Source: Luteimonas deserti (GTDB taxonomy: Bacteria; Pseudomonadota; Gammaproteobacteria; Xanthomonadales; Xanthomonadaceae). From it: 64,000 bases of DNA. Shown here piece by piece: positions 1-8,543 of this stretch. The stretch lies in contig NZ_JACCJZ010000017.1 of assembly GCF_013425765.1 (NCBI RefSeq), positions 62,001 to 126,000 on the forward strand, given 5' to 3'. The first letter of the stretch is position 1, and each line of letters starts with the position of its first letter. A program made the translations under genes and the position numbers. Below the pieces are notes generated by a model. The model was not told where the DNA came from and did not search any database. It saw nothing but the letters and a program-made list of their open reading frames with translations.

Positions 1-251
1 GCACCGATGCGGCGATCTTCGAGGCCGTGCACGGCTCGGCGCCGGACATCGCCGGCAAGGGCGTGGCCAATCCTTGCGCGCTGCTGCTCGCCGCCGCACA
101 GATGCTCGACCACCTGGCGATGCCCGACCAGGCCCAGCGTCTGCGCTCGGCCATCGTGGCGACGCTCGAAGGCAGGGACGGCGTCACGCCGGACCTCGGC
201 GGCACCGGGACCACGATGGGGTTCGCCAAGGCCATCGCTGCGCACCTCTGA
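1..251 (+). CDS. NAD-dependent isocitrate dehydrogenase, C-terminal fragment
   Basis: Only the last 82 or so codons lie in the window; the gene begins to the left. The frame is open from base 3 and ends with TGA at 249-251. The sequence EAVHGSAPDIAGKG is the conserved block of the isocitrate/isopropylmalate dehydrogenase family, which lines the dicarboxylate and NAD pocket. DLGGTGTTMGFAKAI near the end matches the C-terminal helix of NAD-dependent (homo-oligomeric) isocitrate dehydrogenases. Those enzymes oxidise isocitrate to 2-oxoglutarate in the TCA cycle. Isopropylmalate dehydrogenase (LeuB) is a close relative; the HGSAPDIAGKG form and the TxDLGG end favour isocitrate dehydrogenase. A terminator follows directly. 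Confidence 0.8.
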   Translation, partial: TDAAIFEAVHGSAPDIAGKGVANPCALLLAAAQMLDHLAMPDQAQRLRSAIVATLEGRDGVTPDLGGTGTTMGFAKAIAAHL

Positions 252-276
252 GCAACGCGGCACGGCGACGCATACG

Positions 277-303
277 ACGGGACGCTTCGGCGTCCCGTTT
301 TTC
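277..303 (+). terminator. Rho-independent terminator after isocitrate dehydrogenase
   Basis: An 8-bp GC stem (278-285 with 290-297, extended by A277-T298) closes a UUCG tetraloop and is followed by a run of five T. It lies 26 bp after the stop codon. Confidence 0.85.
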
Positions 304-384
304 ATGCGCAAGTGTCCCGGGCGTTCGCATGACCCGCCTGCGCCGCGCCGTCACAATGCCGCTCCGCCCCCTGGCCCTTCGCCG

Positions 385-1707
385 ATGACTGCCCGTTCCG
401 GCGCGATCGCGCTGCTTCCGTTGCTCGTATTCCTGGCCCTGTTCTTCGGCGCGGGACTCTATTTCACGGCCCAGGGCGAGCCGATGGGGTTCTACCAGGT
501 GCGCGCGCCGGTCGCGATCCTGCCCGCCCTTGCGCTCGCGGCGTGGATCGCGCACCGGCGGGGTCTGGCAGCGGGCGACCTGCTGCTACGCGGCATGGGC
601 GAGCCCAACATCGTGCTGATGTGCCTGATCTTCCTGCTCGCCGGCGCATTCGCTTATGTCTCGAGCGCGATCGGCGCGGTGGATGCGGTGGTGGCGACCG
701 GCTTGTCCCTGATTCCTGCGCCCTTGCTCCTGCCGGGGCTTTTCGTGTTGTCGGGCCTGATCGCACTGGCCATCGGCACGTCGATGGGCACGGTCGCCGC
801 GGTCGTCCCGATCGCACTGGGCGTTGCCGATGCGTCGGGTCTGGACCGCGTACTGGTGGTGGGCACGGTGCTCGGCGGTGCGATGTTCGGCGACAACCTT
901 TCGGTGATCTCGGACACCACCATCGCCGCCACCCGCACCCAGGGCGCGCAGATGCGCGACAAGTTCCGCGAGAACATCTGGATCGCCCTGCCGGCGGCGA
1001 TTGGAACCGTGGCCGTGCTGGGCGTGCTCGGTGGCGCGGCTTCGATCGACATGGCCCCCGTCGGCTCACCCTGGCTGATGCTGCCCTACATCGTGGTGCT
1101 GGTGCTGGCCGTCGCCGGGGTCGACGTGCTGGTGGTGCTTGCCCTGGGAATCCTGCTGGCCGGTGGCTTCGGCATGGCGTTCGCCGACGACTACGGGGTG
1201 ATATCGCTCGCCGCTGACATCTGGTCCGGCTTCGAAGGCATGACCGAGATCCTGCTGCTGTCGCTGCTGATCGGAGGTCTCGCCGCGCTCACCAAAGCCT
1301 GCGGCGGGCTGGACTGGCTTGCCGGGATCGTCGCCCGGTTCGCCCGCGGCCACCGCGGACGCCGCACCGGCGAGTTCAGCATCGCCGCACTGTCTGCGAC
1401 ATCCGACGTATTCACCGCCAACAACACCGTGGCGATCCTGGTCAGCGGCAGCGTCGCGCGTGACATCGCCGTCCGCCACGGCATCAGTCCGCGCCGCGCT
1501 GCCAGCCTGCTCGATATCTTCGCCTGCGTGATGCAGGGCCTGTTGCCGTATGGCGCGCAGATCCTGCTGGCGAGTTCGCTGGCAGCGGTGTCGCCGCTCG
1601 CACTCGCCGGGGGGGTCTATTACTGCTGGCTGCTGGCCCTGGTTGCGGTGGTGGCCATCGCGTGGCCGCGCCCGGAGCGGACCGTCCCGGGCGACGCCCC
1701 GGACTGA
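385..1707 (+). CDS. NhaC-family Na+/H+ antiporter-like membrane protein
   Basis: This 440-residue, highly hydrophobic protein has about eleven predicted membrane segments. It carries NhaC/ion-transporter superfamily signatures: an IGTSMGTVAAVVPIA stretch, MFGDNLSVISDTT around the middle, and a second-repeat TSDVFTANNTVAILVSG block. Members exchange Na+ for H+ (or carry organic acids) across the inner membrane. I chose ATG 385 because the open frame before it reads through the terminator and lacks hydrophobic content; the family begins with a short cytoplasmic tail before TM1. It stands alone between a terminator and a 380-bp gap. The substrate cannot be fixed from sequence. Confidence 0.75.
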   Translation: MTARSGAIALLPLLVFLALFFGAGLYFTAQGEPMGFYQVRAPVAILPALALAAWIAHRRGLAAGDLLLRGMGEPNIVLMCLIFLLAGAFAYVSSAIGAVDAVVATGLSLIPAPLLLPGLFVLSGLIALAIGTSMGTVAAVVPIALGVADASGLDRVLVVGTVLGGAMFGDNLSVISDTTIAATRTQGAQMRDKFRENIWIALPAAIGTVAVLGVLGGAASIDMAPVGSPWLMLPYIVVLVLAVAGVDVLVVLALGILLAGGFGMAFADDYGVISLAADIWSGFEGMTEILLLSLLIGGLAALTKACGGLDWLAGIVARFARGHRGRRTGEFSIAALSATSDVFTANNTVAILVSGSVARDIAVRHGISPRRAASLLDIFACVMQGLLPYGAQILLASSLAAVSPLALAGGVYYCWLLALVAVVAIAWPRPERTVPGDAPD

Positions 1708-2085
1708 GCAGATCCAGAGGCACAACGAGCGACCGTTCCACGGCTGATGCAACCGCTGGGGCTCGAGGTCCGTCAGCTTGCAGCGCCCCGAGCGTTCCCT
1801 CGCCGATCGACGGGATCGCCGCCCGGGGTGGCCCCACGACACAGGCCACCATCACGAGTCACCTTCCGTCACCAGTCTCGACGCAGGCAGGGCCGGGCCG
1901 GTGATCAATCGGCCGGGCAAGGACGGCCTCTTGCCACATCGATCGACGGCCGGCCCGGTCACGCAGATCCCGACACCCGGTGTGCACCGGCCCGTCGCCC
2001 TGGTCTACAGTCCACATGGCGGCCGCGCTGCAGAGAGACTCGCGTCTGCGTCCAGGCACCCCGACCCGTCGCACAGGAGGATGAC
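1708..2085. other. Intergenic region, no gene seen
   Basis: No frame here has plausible protein character. A weak promoter candidate for the following DUF4124 gene is TGCACC (1983-1988), 17 bp, TACAGT (2006-2011). A good ribosome-binding site AGGAGG lies at 2075-2080. Confidence 0.4.
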
Positions 2086-2628
2086 ATGAGGAATGGATGG
2101 AGATTGGGCGTCGTCGCCCTCGCGTTGGCAGCAGGCGGCGCCCAGGCGCAGGTGTACAAATGTGTCCGTGCGAATGGTGCGACCGAGTACGCACAGACGC
2201 CATGCGGAGAGAATGCGCGGGAGGTCGAGGTGCGCTCGCCTCCGACGACGAGCGCGGAAGACGGTTCCAGCCGGAACCGGCAGGCGATCGCGCAATCCAC
2301 CGCGTTGTCATCCGCCGGTATCGCCGAGCGCAACTGCGTGCAACGCGCCGAGGCGGATATTCTCGGCCCATCGAACCGGCGGGCGGCGGCGTATCAGCAA
2401 CAGATCAACGCGCTCAACGCGCAGCTCGCCCGCGCCGACAATGACCTGGCCGGGGCCACGTCCCAGTCCGGGATCCGCAGTCAGATCGCTGGGATACAGC
2501 AGGCGATGGCAACCGACCGCTCCAGCGCGAACGCACAGGTCGTCGTGGCGCGTCAGGAGTGCGCAACGGCACGCCGCACGCGCGAGGACGAAATCCGACG
2601 CCAGACGGAGAGCGCCGCGAGCCTCTGA
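2086..2628 (+). CDS. DUF4124 domain-containing secreted protein
   Basis: The 180-residue product has a Sec signal peptide (residues 1-21, ending AGGAQA). A short DUF4124 motif follows directly: VYKCVRANGATEYAQTPCG, with the two cysteines typical of the family. Residues 80-180 are alanine/glutamine-rich and helical, likely coiled coil, with two more cysteines (NCVQRAE, QECATAR). The DUF4124 family is widespread in xanthomonads and is predicted periplasmic; its function is unknown. ATG 2086 is set by AGGAGG at 2075-2080 and by the signal peptide. It is probably monocistronic. Confidence 0.75.
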   Translation: MRNGWRLGVVALALAAGGAQAQVYKCVRANGATEYAQTPCGENAREVEVRSPPTTSAEDGSSRNRQAIAQSTALSSAGIAERNCVQRAEADILGPSNRRAAAYQQQINALNAQLARADNDLAGATSQSGIRSQIAGIQQAMATDRSSANAQVVVARQECATARRTREDEIRRQTESAASL

Positions 2629-2926
2629 ATGCGCCGGCGCGACTCGAAACGGCGCCGTCGGTGACATGCCCGCATCGAGGTGAGGCGGTGCCGCGGTGCT
2701 CTCCCGGTCTCCGGCAGGGCAGGGCAGAGCGGGCGGCGTCGCGCCCGCAGCGGCCCGCACGCGCGGTGCGGAACCAAGCTTTCATCCACGTCCACTCGAT
2801 CGGCGTCCGGGCTTGCTCGAGGTCGTTTTGAGCGCTGCTGAAGGTACGGGCGCCGGCCGGTACGAGCGATCACCACGCAGGACCCGCGGGCATTGCGCAT
2901 CCGCCACCCGCGAACGTCGACCCGGA
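2629..2926. other. Intergenic region, no gene seen
   Basis: GC-rich spacer between the DUF4124 gene and the 3' end of the minus-strand tRNA-Arg. The short frames here do not look like protein, and I see no convincing terminator. Confidence 0.4.
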
Positions 2927-3003
2927 TGGCGCGCCCGACAGGAATCGAACCTGTAACCCCCGGCTTAGAAGGCCGGTGCTCTATCCGGTTGAGCTACGGG
3001 CGC
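2927..3003 (-). tRNA. tRNA-Arg (UCU)
   Basis: Cloverleaf on the minus strand with a 7-bp acceptor stem GCGCCCG/CGGGCGC and discriminator G. The encoded CCA is at 2927-2929. The anticodon loop CTTCTAA sits in a CCGGC/GCCGG stem and the T-loop reads TTCGATT. Anticodon UCU reads AGA/AGG, rare codons in this genome. Confidence 0.95.
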
Positions 3004-3024
3004 AACAGGGGCGCAGGCTCGAGA

Positions 3025-3101
3025 TGGTCGGGGTAGAGGGATTCGAACCCCCGACATCCTGCTCCCAAAGCAGGCGCGCTACCAGACTGCGCTATACCCC
3101 G
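3025..3101 (-). tRNA. tRNA-Pro (UGG)
   Basis: Minus-strand cloverleaf with acceptor CGGGGTA/TACCCCG, CCA encoded at 3025-3027, anticodon stem CCTGC/GCAGG with loop TTTGGGA (anticodon UGG), and T-loop TTCGAAT. It lies 21 bp upstream of tRNA-Arg, so the two are probably co-transcribed (Pro then Arg). Confidence 0.95.
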
Positions 3102-3248
3102 CCGGAACGAGCGGCGACGCGCGGCGCGAGGGCCGGGCGAGGCGGCATTGTCGGAACCCGCCGCAGGCCTGTCAAACGCACGGCGTGGGCGGTCTGTCCC
3201 GTGTATCCTGAAGGCCTCGTTTTCCACGGACAGACAGGGGCCATTTTC

Positions 3249-4013
3249 ATGCGCAGCGGCAATCCCACCCTCAAGGAATCCACCTTCCTCGATCTCGCCA
3301 GCGGCAGCGTCGTCTCCCGCGACGGCGAGGCGATGACGCTCAACGGCACCGTCAACAAGACCGGCTTCCTGTTGCTGCTGACCGTGCTGACCGCGGCATT
3401 CGCCTGGTCCCAGGTCGAGTTCGGCACGGATGGCCGGCCGCAGCCGGGCTTCGGCATGTACATGTGGGGTGGTGCCATCGGCGGCTTCGTGCTGGCCCTG
3501 GTCACGGTGTTCAAGAAGGAGTGGTCGCCGGTGACGGCGCCGCTCTATGCGTTGGTGGAAGGTTTCTTCCTCGGTGCCATCTCGGCCATGTACAACTTCA
3601 TCTACGAAGGCATCGTGCTGCAGGCGGTCATGTTGACCTTCGGCACGCTGTTCGCGCTGCTGTTCGCATATCGCAGCGGTCTGATCAAGGCAACGGAGAA
3701 CTTCAAGCTCGGCGTGGTCGCAGCGACCGGCGGTATCGCGCTGGTCTACCTCGCCACCATCGCCCTCGGCTTCTTCGGGATCTCGATTCCGCTGATCCAC
3801 GAGTCGGGCCTGATCGGAATCGGCTTCAGCCTGTTCGTGATCGTGATCGCGGCGCTGAACCTGGTACTGGACTTCGATTTCATCGAGACGGGCGTCGAGC
3901 AGGGCGCTCCGAAGTACATGGAGTGGTACGGCGCATTCGGGCTCATGGTCACCCTGGTGTGGCTGTATCTCGAGTTCCTGCGTCTGCTGGCGAAGCTCCA
4001 GTCGCGCGACTGA
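3249..4013 (+). CDS. YccA/Bax inhibitor-1 family membrane protein
   Basis: The 254-residue protein has a soluble N-terminus (residues 1-35) and seven predicted membrane segments. The pattern is typical of the BI-1/YccA family: a polar kink with acidic residues late in the protein (LDFDFIETGVEQGAPKYMEWYGAFGL). E. coli YccA binds FtsH and modulates its protease activity; BI-1 relatives act as pH-sensitive Ca2+ leaks. ATG 3249 is preceded by CAGGGG at 3235-3240 and matches the family N-terminus (MRSGNPTLKES). It is a single gene ended by a strong terminator. ftsH and hflKC lie 15-24 kb to the right, so an FtsH link is possible but not shown by position. Confidence 0.85.
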   Translation: MRSGNPTLKESTFLDLASGSVVSRDGEAMTLNGTVNKTGFLLLLTVLTAAFAWSQVEFGTDGRPQPGFGMYMWGGAIGGFVLALVTVFKKEWSPVTAPLYALVEGFFLGAISAMYNFIYEGIVLQAVMLTFGTLFALLFAYRSGLIKATENFKLGVVAATGGIALVYLATIALGFFGISIPLIHESGLIGIGFSLFVIVIAALNLVLDFDFIETGVEQGAPKYMEWYGAFGLMVTLVWLYLEFLRLLAKLQSRD

Positions 4014-4036
4014 GTATTGCGGTCCAGTGGTCTGCA

Positions 4037-4061
4037 ACGGGCGCCCTTCGGCGCCCGTTTG
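4037..4061 (+). terminator. Rho-independent terminator after the YccA-like gene
   Basis: Nine-bp stem (4037-4045 with 4050-4058) with a CTTC loop, followed by a short T run, 23 bp after the stop codon. Confidence 0.8.
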
Positions 4062-4255
4062 CATTGGAGGGAAGGGGTGAGTCGCGCAGTGCTCCCGGGT
4101 CACCGGAACCCGTCGCTTTGCCGGTCGTGCGACACCGTCAGCGTGGGGATTGCGAACCGCGTCGTGCGTGCTTCCGCCCGGCCGCGTGCATCGCCTGCAC
4201 GCGGGTTGCACGGTCCCGGCCCTAGGCTTGCATCTCGTCGATCCGAACCCTCCCC

Positions 4256-5059
4256 ATGCGCCTGCTGACCGGCTGCGAGCTCTGCATCGAAACCGATGTG
4301 TCCAGTCCGGTCCTGGCCATGCTGCGCCCGCGCGCAGGCGGCGCCCGATGGCAGGTGAATGATCGCGATGGCTTCGACGACACCCACGCGTTCTCGGAGC
4401 ATAGGGACGGATTCGGCAACCTGTGCCAGCGCTTCACCGTGCCGCGAGGATTGACCCGGCTGCGCGTCGAGAGTCTGGCCGACGCCGCGCCTGACCTGCC
4501 GGTCGCGCCAATGGCGCCTGCCAACGACCCCGCGGCCCTGCCCGCCGAGACCCTGCAGTTCCTGCTCCCCAGTCGTTACTGCCCCTCGGATCGGGCGGCG
4601 ATGTGGACGCGTGCGCAGGAGGTGGTGGGCGATGCGCCGGCCGGCTACGCCCAGGCCGAAGCGATCCGCGCGTGGATCCAGACCCACCTGGCCTACCGCT
4701 ACGGCACCAGCGACGCCAGCACCGATGCCCAGCAGACGCTGGAGCATGGCGCCGGTGTATGTCGCGATTTCGCGCATGTGGGCATCACCCTGTGCCGTGC
4801 GCTCGATATTCCCGCACGCATGGTTGTCGGCTGGTTGCACGACCTCAAGCCGATGGACATGCACGCCTGGTTCGAGGCCTATCTAGGCGACCGCTGGTAC
4901 GCCTTCGACGCCACCCAGGCGCAGCCGAGGGGCGGGCGTGTGGTGATCGCGCACGGGCGGGACGCAGCGGATGTCGCGTTCCTCACCACCTACCGGCCAC
5001 TGCGCACGTTTTCCATCCGGGTGTGGACGCAGGTCGACGACGCTGCCCTCCGGGACTGA
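4256..5059 (+). CDS. Transglutaminase-like cysteine protease family protein
   Basis: The 267-residue cytoplasmic protein (no signal peptide) has an N-terminal beta-rich region (about 1-110) and a transglutaminase core (about 120-215). The catalytic triad is visible: Cys159 in GAGVCRDFAH, His193 in DMHAWFEAYL and Asp208 in AFDAT. Bacterial members of this fold (COG1305) are mostly thiol proteases or peptide-modifying enzymes. It sits 9 bp upstream of a zinc-ribbon metallopeptidase in what must be one operon. In other bacteria both families occur in predicted peptide-synthesis/modification operons with ATP-grasp and alpha-E proteins, which are absent here. Start ATG 4256 has no strong ribosome site. 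Confidence 0.8.
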   Translation: MRLLTGCELCIETDVSSPVLAMLRPRAGGARWQVNDRDGFDDTHAFSEHRDGFGNLCQRFTVPRGLTRLRVESLADAAPDLPVAPMAPANDPAALPAETLQFLLPSRYCPSDRAAMWTRAQEVVGDAPAGYAQAEAIRAWIQTHLAYRYGTSDASTDAQQTLEHGAGVCRDFAHVGITLCRALDIPARMVVGWLHDLKPMDMHAWFEAYLGDRWYAFDATQAQPRGGRVVIAHGRDAADVAFLTTYRPLRTFSIRVWTQVDDAALRD

Positions 5060-5068
5060 AGGTCACAC

Positions 5069-6139
5069 ATGCGATTGTTCAAATGCTCGCAGTGCGAGCA
5101 GGTCCTGTATTTCGAGAACACCGGTTGCCTGCGTTGCGGCAGCCGGTTGGGATTCTTCGCCGACACGCTGACGCTGGAAGCGCTGGAGCCCGATACCGAC
5201 GTCGGCGCCTGGCGTTCGGCGGAGCGGCCTGGTGGTCATGTGCGCTTCTGCGCCAATGCCGAGCATTCGGCCTGCAACTGGGTGCTCCCGGCGGAAGAAC
5301 GCGAGCAGTACTGCCGCGCCTGTCGCCACAACCGCACCATTCCCGATCTCGGGATTCCGGAGCGGCTGGAGGGTTGGCGCCGCGTCGAAGCGGCCAAGCG
5401 GCGCCTGTTCTATTCGCTTCTGCGCCTGCGACTGCCGACACCGTCCCCGAACAGCGGCGATCCGCAACCGCTGTCGTTCGACTTCCTGGCCGAGACCCGG
5501 CGCGGCCCCAAGGTGCTGACGGGCCATGACAACGGCCACATCACGATCGCGCTGAGCGAAGCGGACGATCTCGCCCGCGAGCGCCTGCGCATCCAGCTCG
5601 GCGAGCCCTATCGCACCCTGCTCGGGCATTTCCGCCACGAGATCGGCCACTACTACTGGGACCGTCTCGTGCGGGACGCCGGCGAGGACGAACTCGCGCG
5701 GTGCCGCGCGCTCTTCGGCGACGACCGCCTCGATTACGGCGAAGCGCTCAAGCGCCATTACGCGCAAGGCGCGCCGGACGACTGGCAGGCCAGCCACGTC
5801 AGCAGTTACGCGACGATGCACGCGTGGGAGGACTGGGCCGAGACCTGGGCCCACTACCTGCACATGGTGGACACGCTCGAAATGGCCTCGGCCTTCGGCA
5901 TCCGGATCGCGCCCGACATCGCCGACGACAGCTCGATGGATGCCCAGATCGCGTTCGACCCGATCCATGTCTCGCGTATACAGCGTCTCGTCGATGCCTG
6001 GCTGCCGCTGACCTATGCATTGAACAGCCTCAACCGGGCCATGGGGCAGCCGGACGTGTATCCCTTCGTGATCCCGCCGGCGGTGATCGCCAAGATGGAT
6101 TACATCCATGCGCTGATCCGGCGGCAGGGGCTGCGTTGA
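5069..6139 (+). CDS. Putative zinc-ribbon metallopeptidase (COG4307-type)
   Basis: The 356-residue protein has two parts. Residues 1-90 carry paired zinc-binding cysteines (C6-C9, C20-C23, and C61, C69, C82, C85), that is, a rubredoxin-like ribbon followed by a second knuckle. Residues 170-340 are a helical domain with the gluzincin motif HEIGH (190-194) and, downstream, the acidic helix WEDWAETWAHYLHM that may supply the third metal ligand. This matches the uncharacterised putative zinc-binding peptidase family. It has no signal peptide, so it is predicted cytosolic. Nine bases separate it from the transglutaminase gene. The substrate is unknown; joint peptide cleavage with that gene is an inference. 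Confidence 0.75.
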   Translation: MRLFKCSQCEQVLYFENTGCLRCGSRLGFFADTLTLEALEPDTDVGAWRSAERPGGHVRFCANAEHSACNWVLPAEEREQYCRACRHNRTIPDLGIPERLEGWRRVEAAKRRLFYSLLRLRLPTPSPNSGDPQPLSFDFLAETRRGPKVLTGHDNGHITIALSEADDLARERLRIQLGEPYRTLLGHFRHEIGHYYWDRLVRDAGEDELARCRALFGDDRLDYGEALKRHYAQGAPDDWQASHVSSYATMHAWEDWAETWAHYLHMVDTLEMASAFGIRIAPDIADDSSMDAQIAFDPIHVSRIQRLVDAWLPLTYALNSLNRAMGQPDVYPFVIPPAVIAKMDYIHALIRRQGLR

Positions 6140-6264
6140 GCCCGGCGGCCCAAGCTGATCCGCGCGATCTTTCCGGGTCTCGTGTCGGCGGGGGAGGGTT
6201 GCTGCCAATTGCCGCCCACGCGCGTTACACTGCCGGCCCGCCGCGGCGATCGTCGCGCGGGGCA

Positions 6265-6292
6265 TTCCGTTCCGGCGCGAATCGGATAGAAT
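6265..6292 (+). promoter_or_regulatory. Candidate sigma-70 promoter of tRNA-His
   Basis: TAGAAT (6287-6292) is a good -10 box; TTCCGT at 6265-6270, 16 bp upstream, is a weak -35. The -10 lies about 47 bp before the tRNA. Confidence 0.4.
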
Positions 6293-6339
6293 GCGCGGCT
6301 GCCGCGGGCCCCAGGCCCGAGGGCGGATCAAGCTTTATG

Positions 6340-6416
6340 GTGGCTGTAGCTCAGTTGGTTAGAGTACTGGATTGTGATTCCAGTGGTCGGGGGTTCGAGT
6401 CCCCTCAGCCACCCCA
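6340..6416 (+). tRNA. tRNA-His (GUG)
   Basis: Acceptor GTGGCTG/CAGCCAC, encoded CCA (6414-6416), anticodon loop TTGTGAT in a CTGGA/TCCAG stem, T-loop TTCGAGT. G6339 can serve as the extra G at position -1 that is typical of tRNA-His, facing discriminator C6413. Confidence 0.95.
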
Positions 6417-6442
6417 TGTTCCCGGGCGGGCACCGCGAGGTG

Positions 6443-6471
6443 TTGCCCAAGCGCGCAGAGTTGCGTAAACT
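6443..6471 (+). promoter_or_regulatory. Candidate sigma-70 promoter of tRNA-Lys
   Basis: TTGCCC (6443-6448), exactly 17 bp, then TAAACT (6466-6471), ending 16 bp before the tRNA 5' end. This suggests that tRNA-Lys has its own promoter although it lies only 71 bp after tRNA-His. Confidence 0.5.
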
Positions 6472-6487
6472 GCGCGCCCGCTTCATC

Positions 6488-6563
6488 GGGCCGTTAGCTC
6501 AGTTGGTAGAGCAGTTGACTCTTAATCAATAGGTCCAAGGTTCGAATCCTTGACGGCCCACCA
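6488..6563 (+). tRNA. tRNA-Lys (CUU)
   Basis: Acceptor GGGCCGT/ACGGCCC, encoded CCA (6561-6563), anticodon stem GTTGA/TCAAT with loop CTCTTAA. The anticodon is therefore CUU, reading AAG, the dominant lysine codon in this GC-rich window. Confidence 0.93.
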
Positions 6564-6574
6564 GTTGCACGAAG

Positions 6575-6600
6575 ACGCCCGGCACTGCCGGGCGTTCTTC
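6575..6600 (+). terminator. Rho-independent terminator after tRNA-Lys
   Basis: Nine-bp stem (6575-6583 with 6587-6595) with a three-base ACT loop, followed by TCTTC, 11 bp after the tRNA. Confidence 0.75.
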
Positions 6601-6608
6601 GTTCCGGC

Positions 6609-6638
6609 TTGGGCGTCGGTGCACGGATCGACTACGAT
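6609..6638 (+). promoter_or_regulatory. Candidate promoter of tRNA-Leu
   Basis: TTGGGC (6609-6614), 18 bp, TACGAT (6633-6638), 29 bp before the tRNA. With a terminator just upstream, an own promoter is needed here. Confidence 0.4.
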
Positions 6639-6667
6639 GCGCCCGCCGGCAATGCGGTCGGCACGTT

Positions 6668-6752
6668 GCGAAAGTGGCGGAATTGGTAGACGCCCTGGTT
6701 TTAGGTACCAGTGCCGCAAGGCGTGCGGGTTCGAGTCCCGCCTTTCGCACCA
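6668..6752 (+). tRNA. tRNA-Leu (UAG)
   Basis: Class II tRNA of 85 nt with acceptor GCGAAAG/CTTTCGC, encoded CCA (6750-6752), and a long variable arm (TGCCGCAAGGCGT). The anticodon stem CTGGT/ACCAG holds loop TTTAGGT, giving anticodon UAG. T-loop TTCGAGT. Confidence 0.95.
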
Positions 6753-7176
6753 CTCGGACACGCCCTCGCGCCCGGCCCGTTCCGTGCTGCCATGAACTGC
6801 AGGTCCTCGATCCTGCGGAACAGGGTTAGACCTGCGGTGCGTACGGCATTCGAAGACCGGTGTGGCCGTGCGCCGGGCGGCTCTGACGGGCACGCGGCCC
6901 CGCGATCCAGCGCGGTGGCGTCGTCCGTAGAGGCCGTCCTGCTCGGCGCGTGACGCGACCGCGCCTGGGCGCCTGTCTCGGATCGCCGGGCGATCGAGAT
7001 GCGCCGGCCGCCTCTTCGGGTCTCCCCGCCGCCGCGGCGGTGGCGGGAAGACCGCGAATCCGCCAAACTATCCCGTTCCGTCGCCCCGGGCGCCTACAGG
7101 TGCGCTGTCGGCACGGGGTCACCTTCCCAAACAAGTCAGACGTCGTGCGGCGGAAGTCGCAAGCGCAGGAGTGGAT
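6753..7176. other. Intergenic region before tig, no gene seen
   Basis: About 420 bp without a convincing frame or RNA fold. The right end must hold the tig promoter but no hexamer pair stands out; AGGAG at 7167-7171 is the tig ribosome-binding site. Confidence 0.4.
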
Positions 7177-8484
7177 ATGCAAGTTTCGGTCGAATCGCTG
7201 GGCAACCTGGAACGCAAGATGACGTTCCGTGTGCCATCCGAACGCCTCGAGACCCAGGTCGGCGGCCGCCTGCGCGAGATCGCGCGGACCACCCGGCTCA
7301 AGGGCTTCCGTCCGGGCAAGGTGCCGGCGAAGGTCGTCGAGCAGCGCTTCGGTGAGCAGGTGCGCGCGGAAGTCCTCGACGGGCTGCTGCGCGAGGGATT
7401 CGACCAGGCGATCCGCGAGAACGCGCTGCGCTTGGCCGGCGCGCCCCAGATCACGCCGGAAGGCGAGGCGGGTGAGGGCGAGCTCGCATTCACCGCGACC
7501 TTCGAGGTGGTGCCGGACTTCGGCGACATCGAGCTCGAGAAGCTCGAGGTCGTGCGTCACACCGCCGAAGTGGCCGAGGACGACATCGACCGCATGATCG
7601 AGAACCTGCGCCTGCAGCGTCGCAGCTGGAGCGCGGTGACGCGAGGCGCGCAGACCGGCGATGCCGTGGACGTGGAAACCTGGTCGCAGATCGGCGACGA
7701 GCGCCTGCCGGCCGAAGGTGCCGAGCGCGGTGTCACGGTACTGGGCTCCGGCGCGATGTACCCGCAGATCGAGGAGGCCCTGGTGGGCCTGGCGAAGGGC
7801 GACGAGAAAGTCGTCGAGGTCACCTTCCCGGACGACTGGCGTGTGCCGCAGCTGGCCGGCAAGCAGGCCAGCGTCCACGTCAAGATCGAACAGGTCTCCG
7901 AGCAGCAGCTTCCGGATGTGGACGGGGCGTTCATCCGCAGCTTCGGCGTCAAGAGCGGCGAGCTGGACCAGTTCCGCACCGAGATCCGCAGCAACCTCGA
8001 GCGCGAGCTCAAGGGAGCGCTGATGAACCGTCTGCGGCGCGAGGTCGGCGAGCAGCTGGTCGCGGCGTTCGCGCACATCGAGCTGCCGCCGAAACTGGTG
8101 GAAGCCGAGGCCCGTTCGCTGTTGCGCCAGACCGTCGAGCAGGCCCGCCGCAACGGCCAGAATCCGAACGTGGCCGACGATGCGTACATCGGTTTCATAG
8201 AGCCCGCGCGCAAGCGCGTGCTGGTCGGTCTGCTGGTCGGCGAGGTGGCGCGTCGCCACGATCTGAAGCTCGATCCCAAGCGCGTGAACGAAACCATGCG
8301 GCTGATCGCCTCGACCTACGAGGAGCCGCAGCAGGTCATTGAGATGTACCGCAACGACCCCCAGCTGATGTCGGGTCTGCAGAATCGTGTGATGGAGGAG
8401 CAGGTGATCGACTGGATCGCCGAGCGCGCCAAGCACACCGAGCAGGCGCTCAGCTTCCAGGACGCGATCGGCTCCCAGGCCTGA
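7177..8484 (+). CDS. tig: Trigger factor, ribosome-associated chaperone and prolyl isomerase
   Basis: The 435-residue protein has the usual length and domain order: ribosome-binding domain (1-115) with the signature GFRPGKVP at residues 43-50, an FKBP-type PPIase domain (about 155-240), and the helical chaperone domain to the end. It binds ribosomal protein L23 at the exit tunnel and shields nascent chains. ATG 7177 is preferred over the in-frame GTG 7171, because AGGAG (7167-7171) is then at proper spacing and the family begins MQVSVE. It is followed by clpP and clpX, the conserved tig-clpP-clpX order, so client handover and degradation functions are grouped. Confidence 0.97.
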   Translation: MQVSVESLGNLERKMTFRVPSERLETQVGGRLREIARTTRLKGFRPGKVPAKVVEQRFGEQVRAEVLDGLLREGFDQAIRENALRLAGAPQITPEGEAGEGELAFTATFEVVPDFGDIELEKLEVVRHTAEVAEDDIDRMIENLRLQRRSWSAVTRGAQTGDAVDVETWSQIGDERLPAEGAERGVTVLGSGAMYPQIEEALVGLAKGDEKVVEVTFPDDWRVPQLAGKQASVHVKIEQVSEQQLPDVDGAFIRSFGVKSGELDQFRTEIRSNLERELKGALMNRLRREVGEQLVAAFAHIELPPKLVEAEARSLLRQTVEQARRNGQNPNVADDAYIGFIEPARKRVLVGLLVGEVARRHDLKLDPKRVNETMRLIASTYEEPQQVIEMYRNDPQLMSGLQNRVMEEQVIDWIAERAKHTEQALSFQDAIGSQA

Positions 8485-8543
8485 GCGACGGCGTCTCACC
8501 GTGCGGTCCGTCCGGGCCGCGCGTTCCACCGACGGGAAATGTG

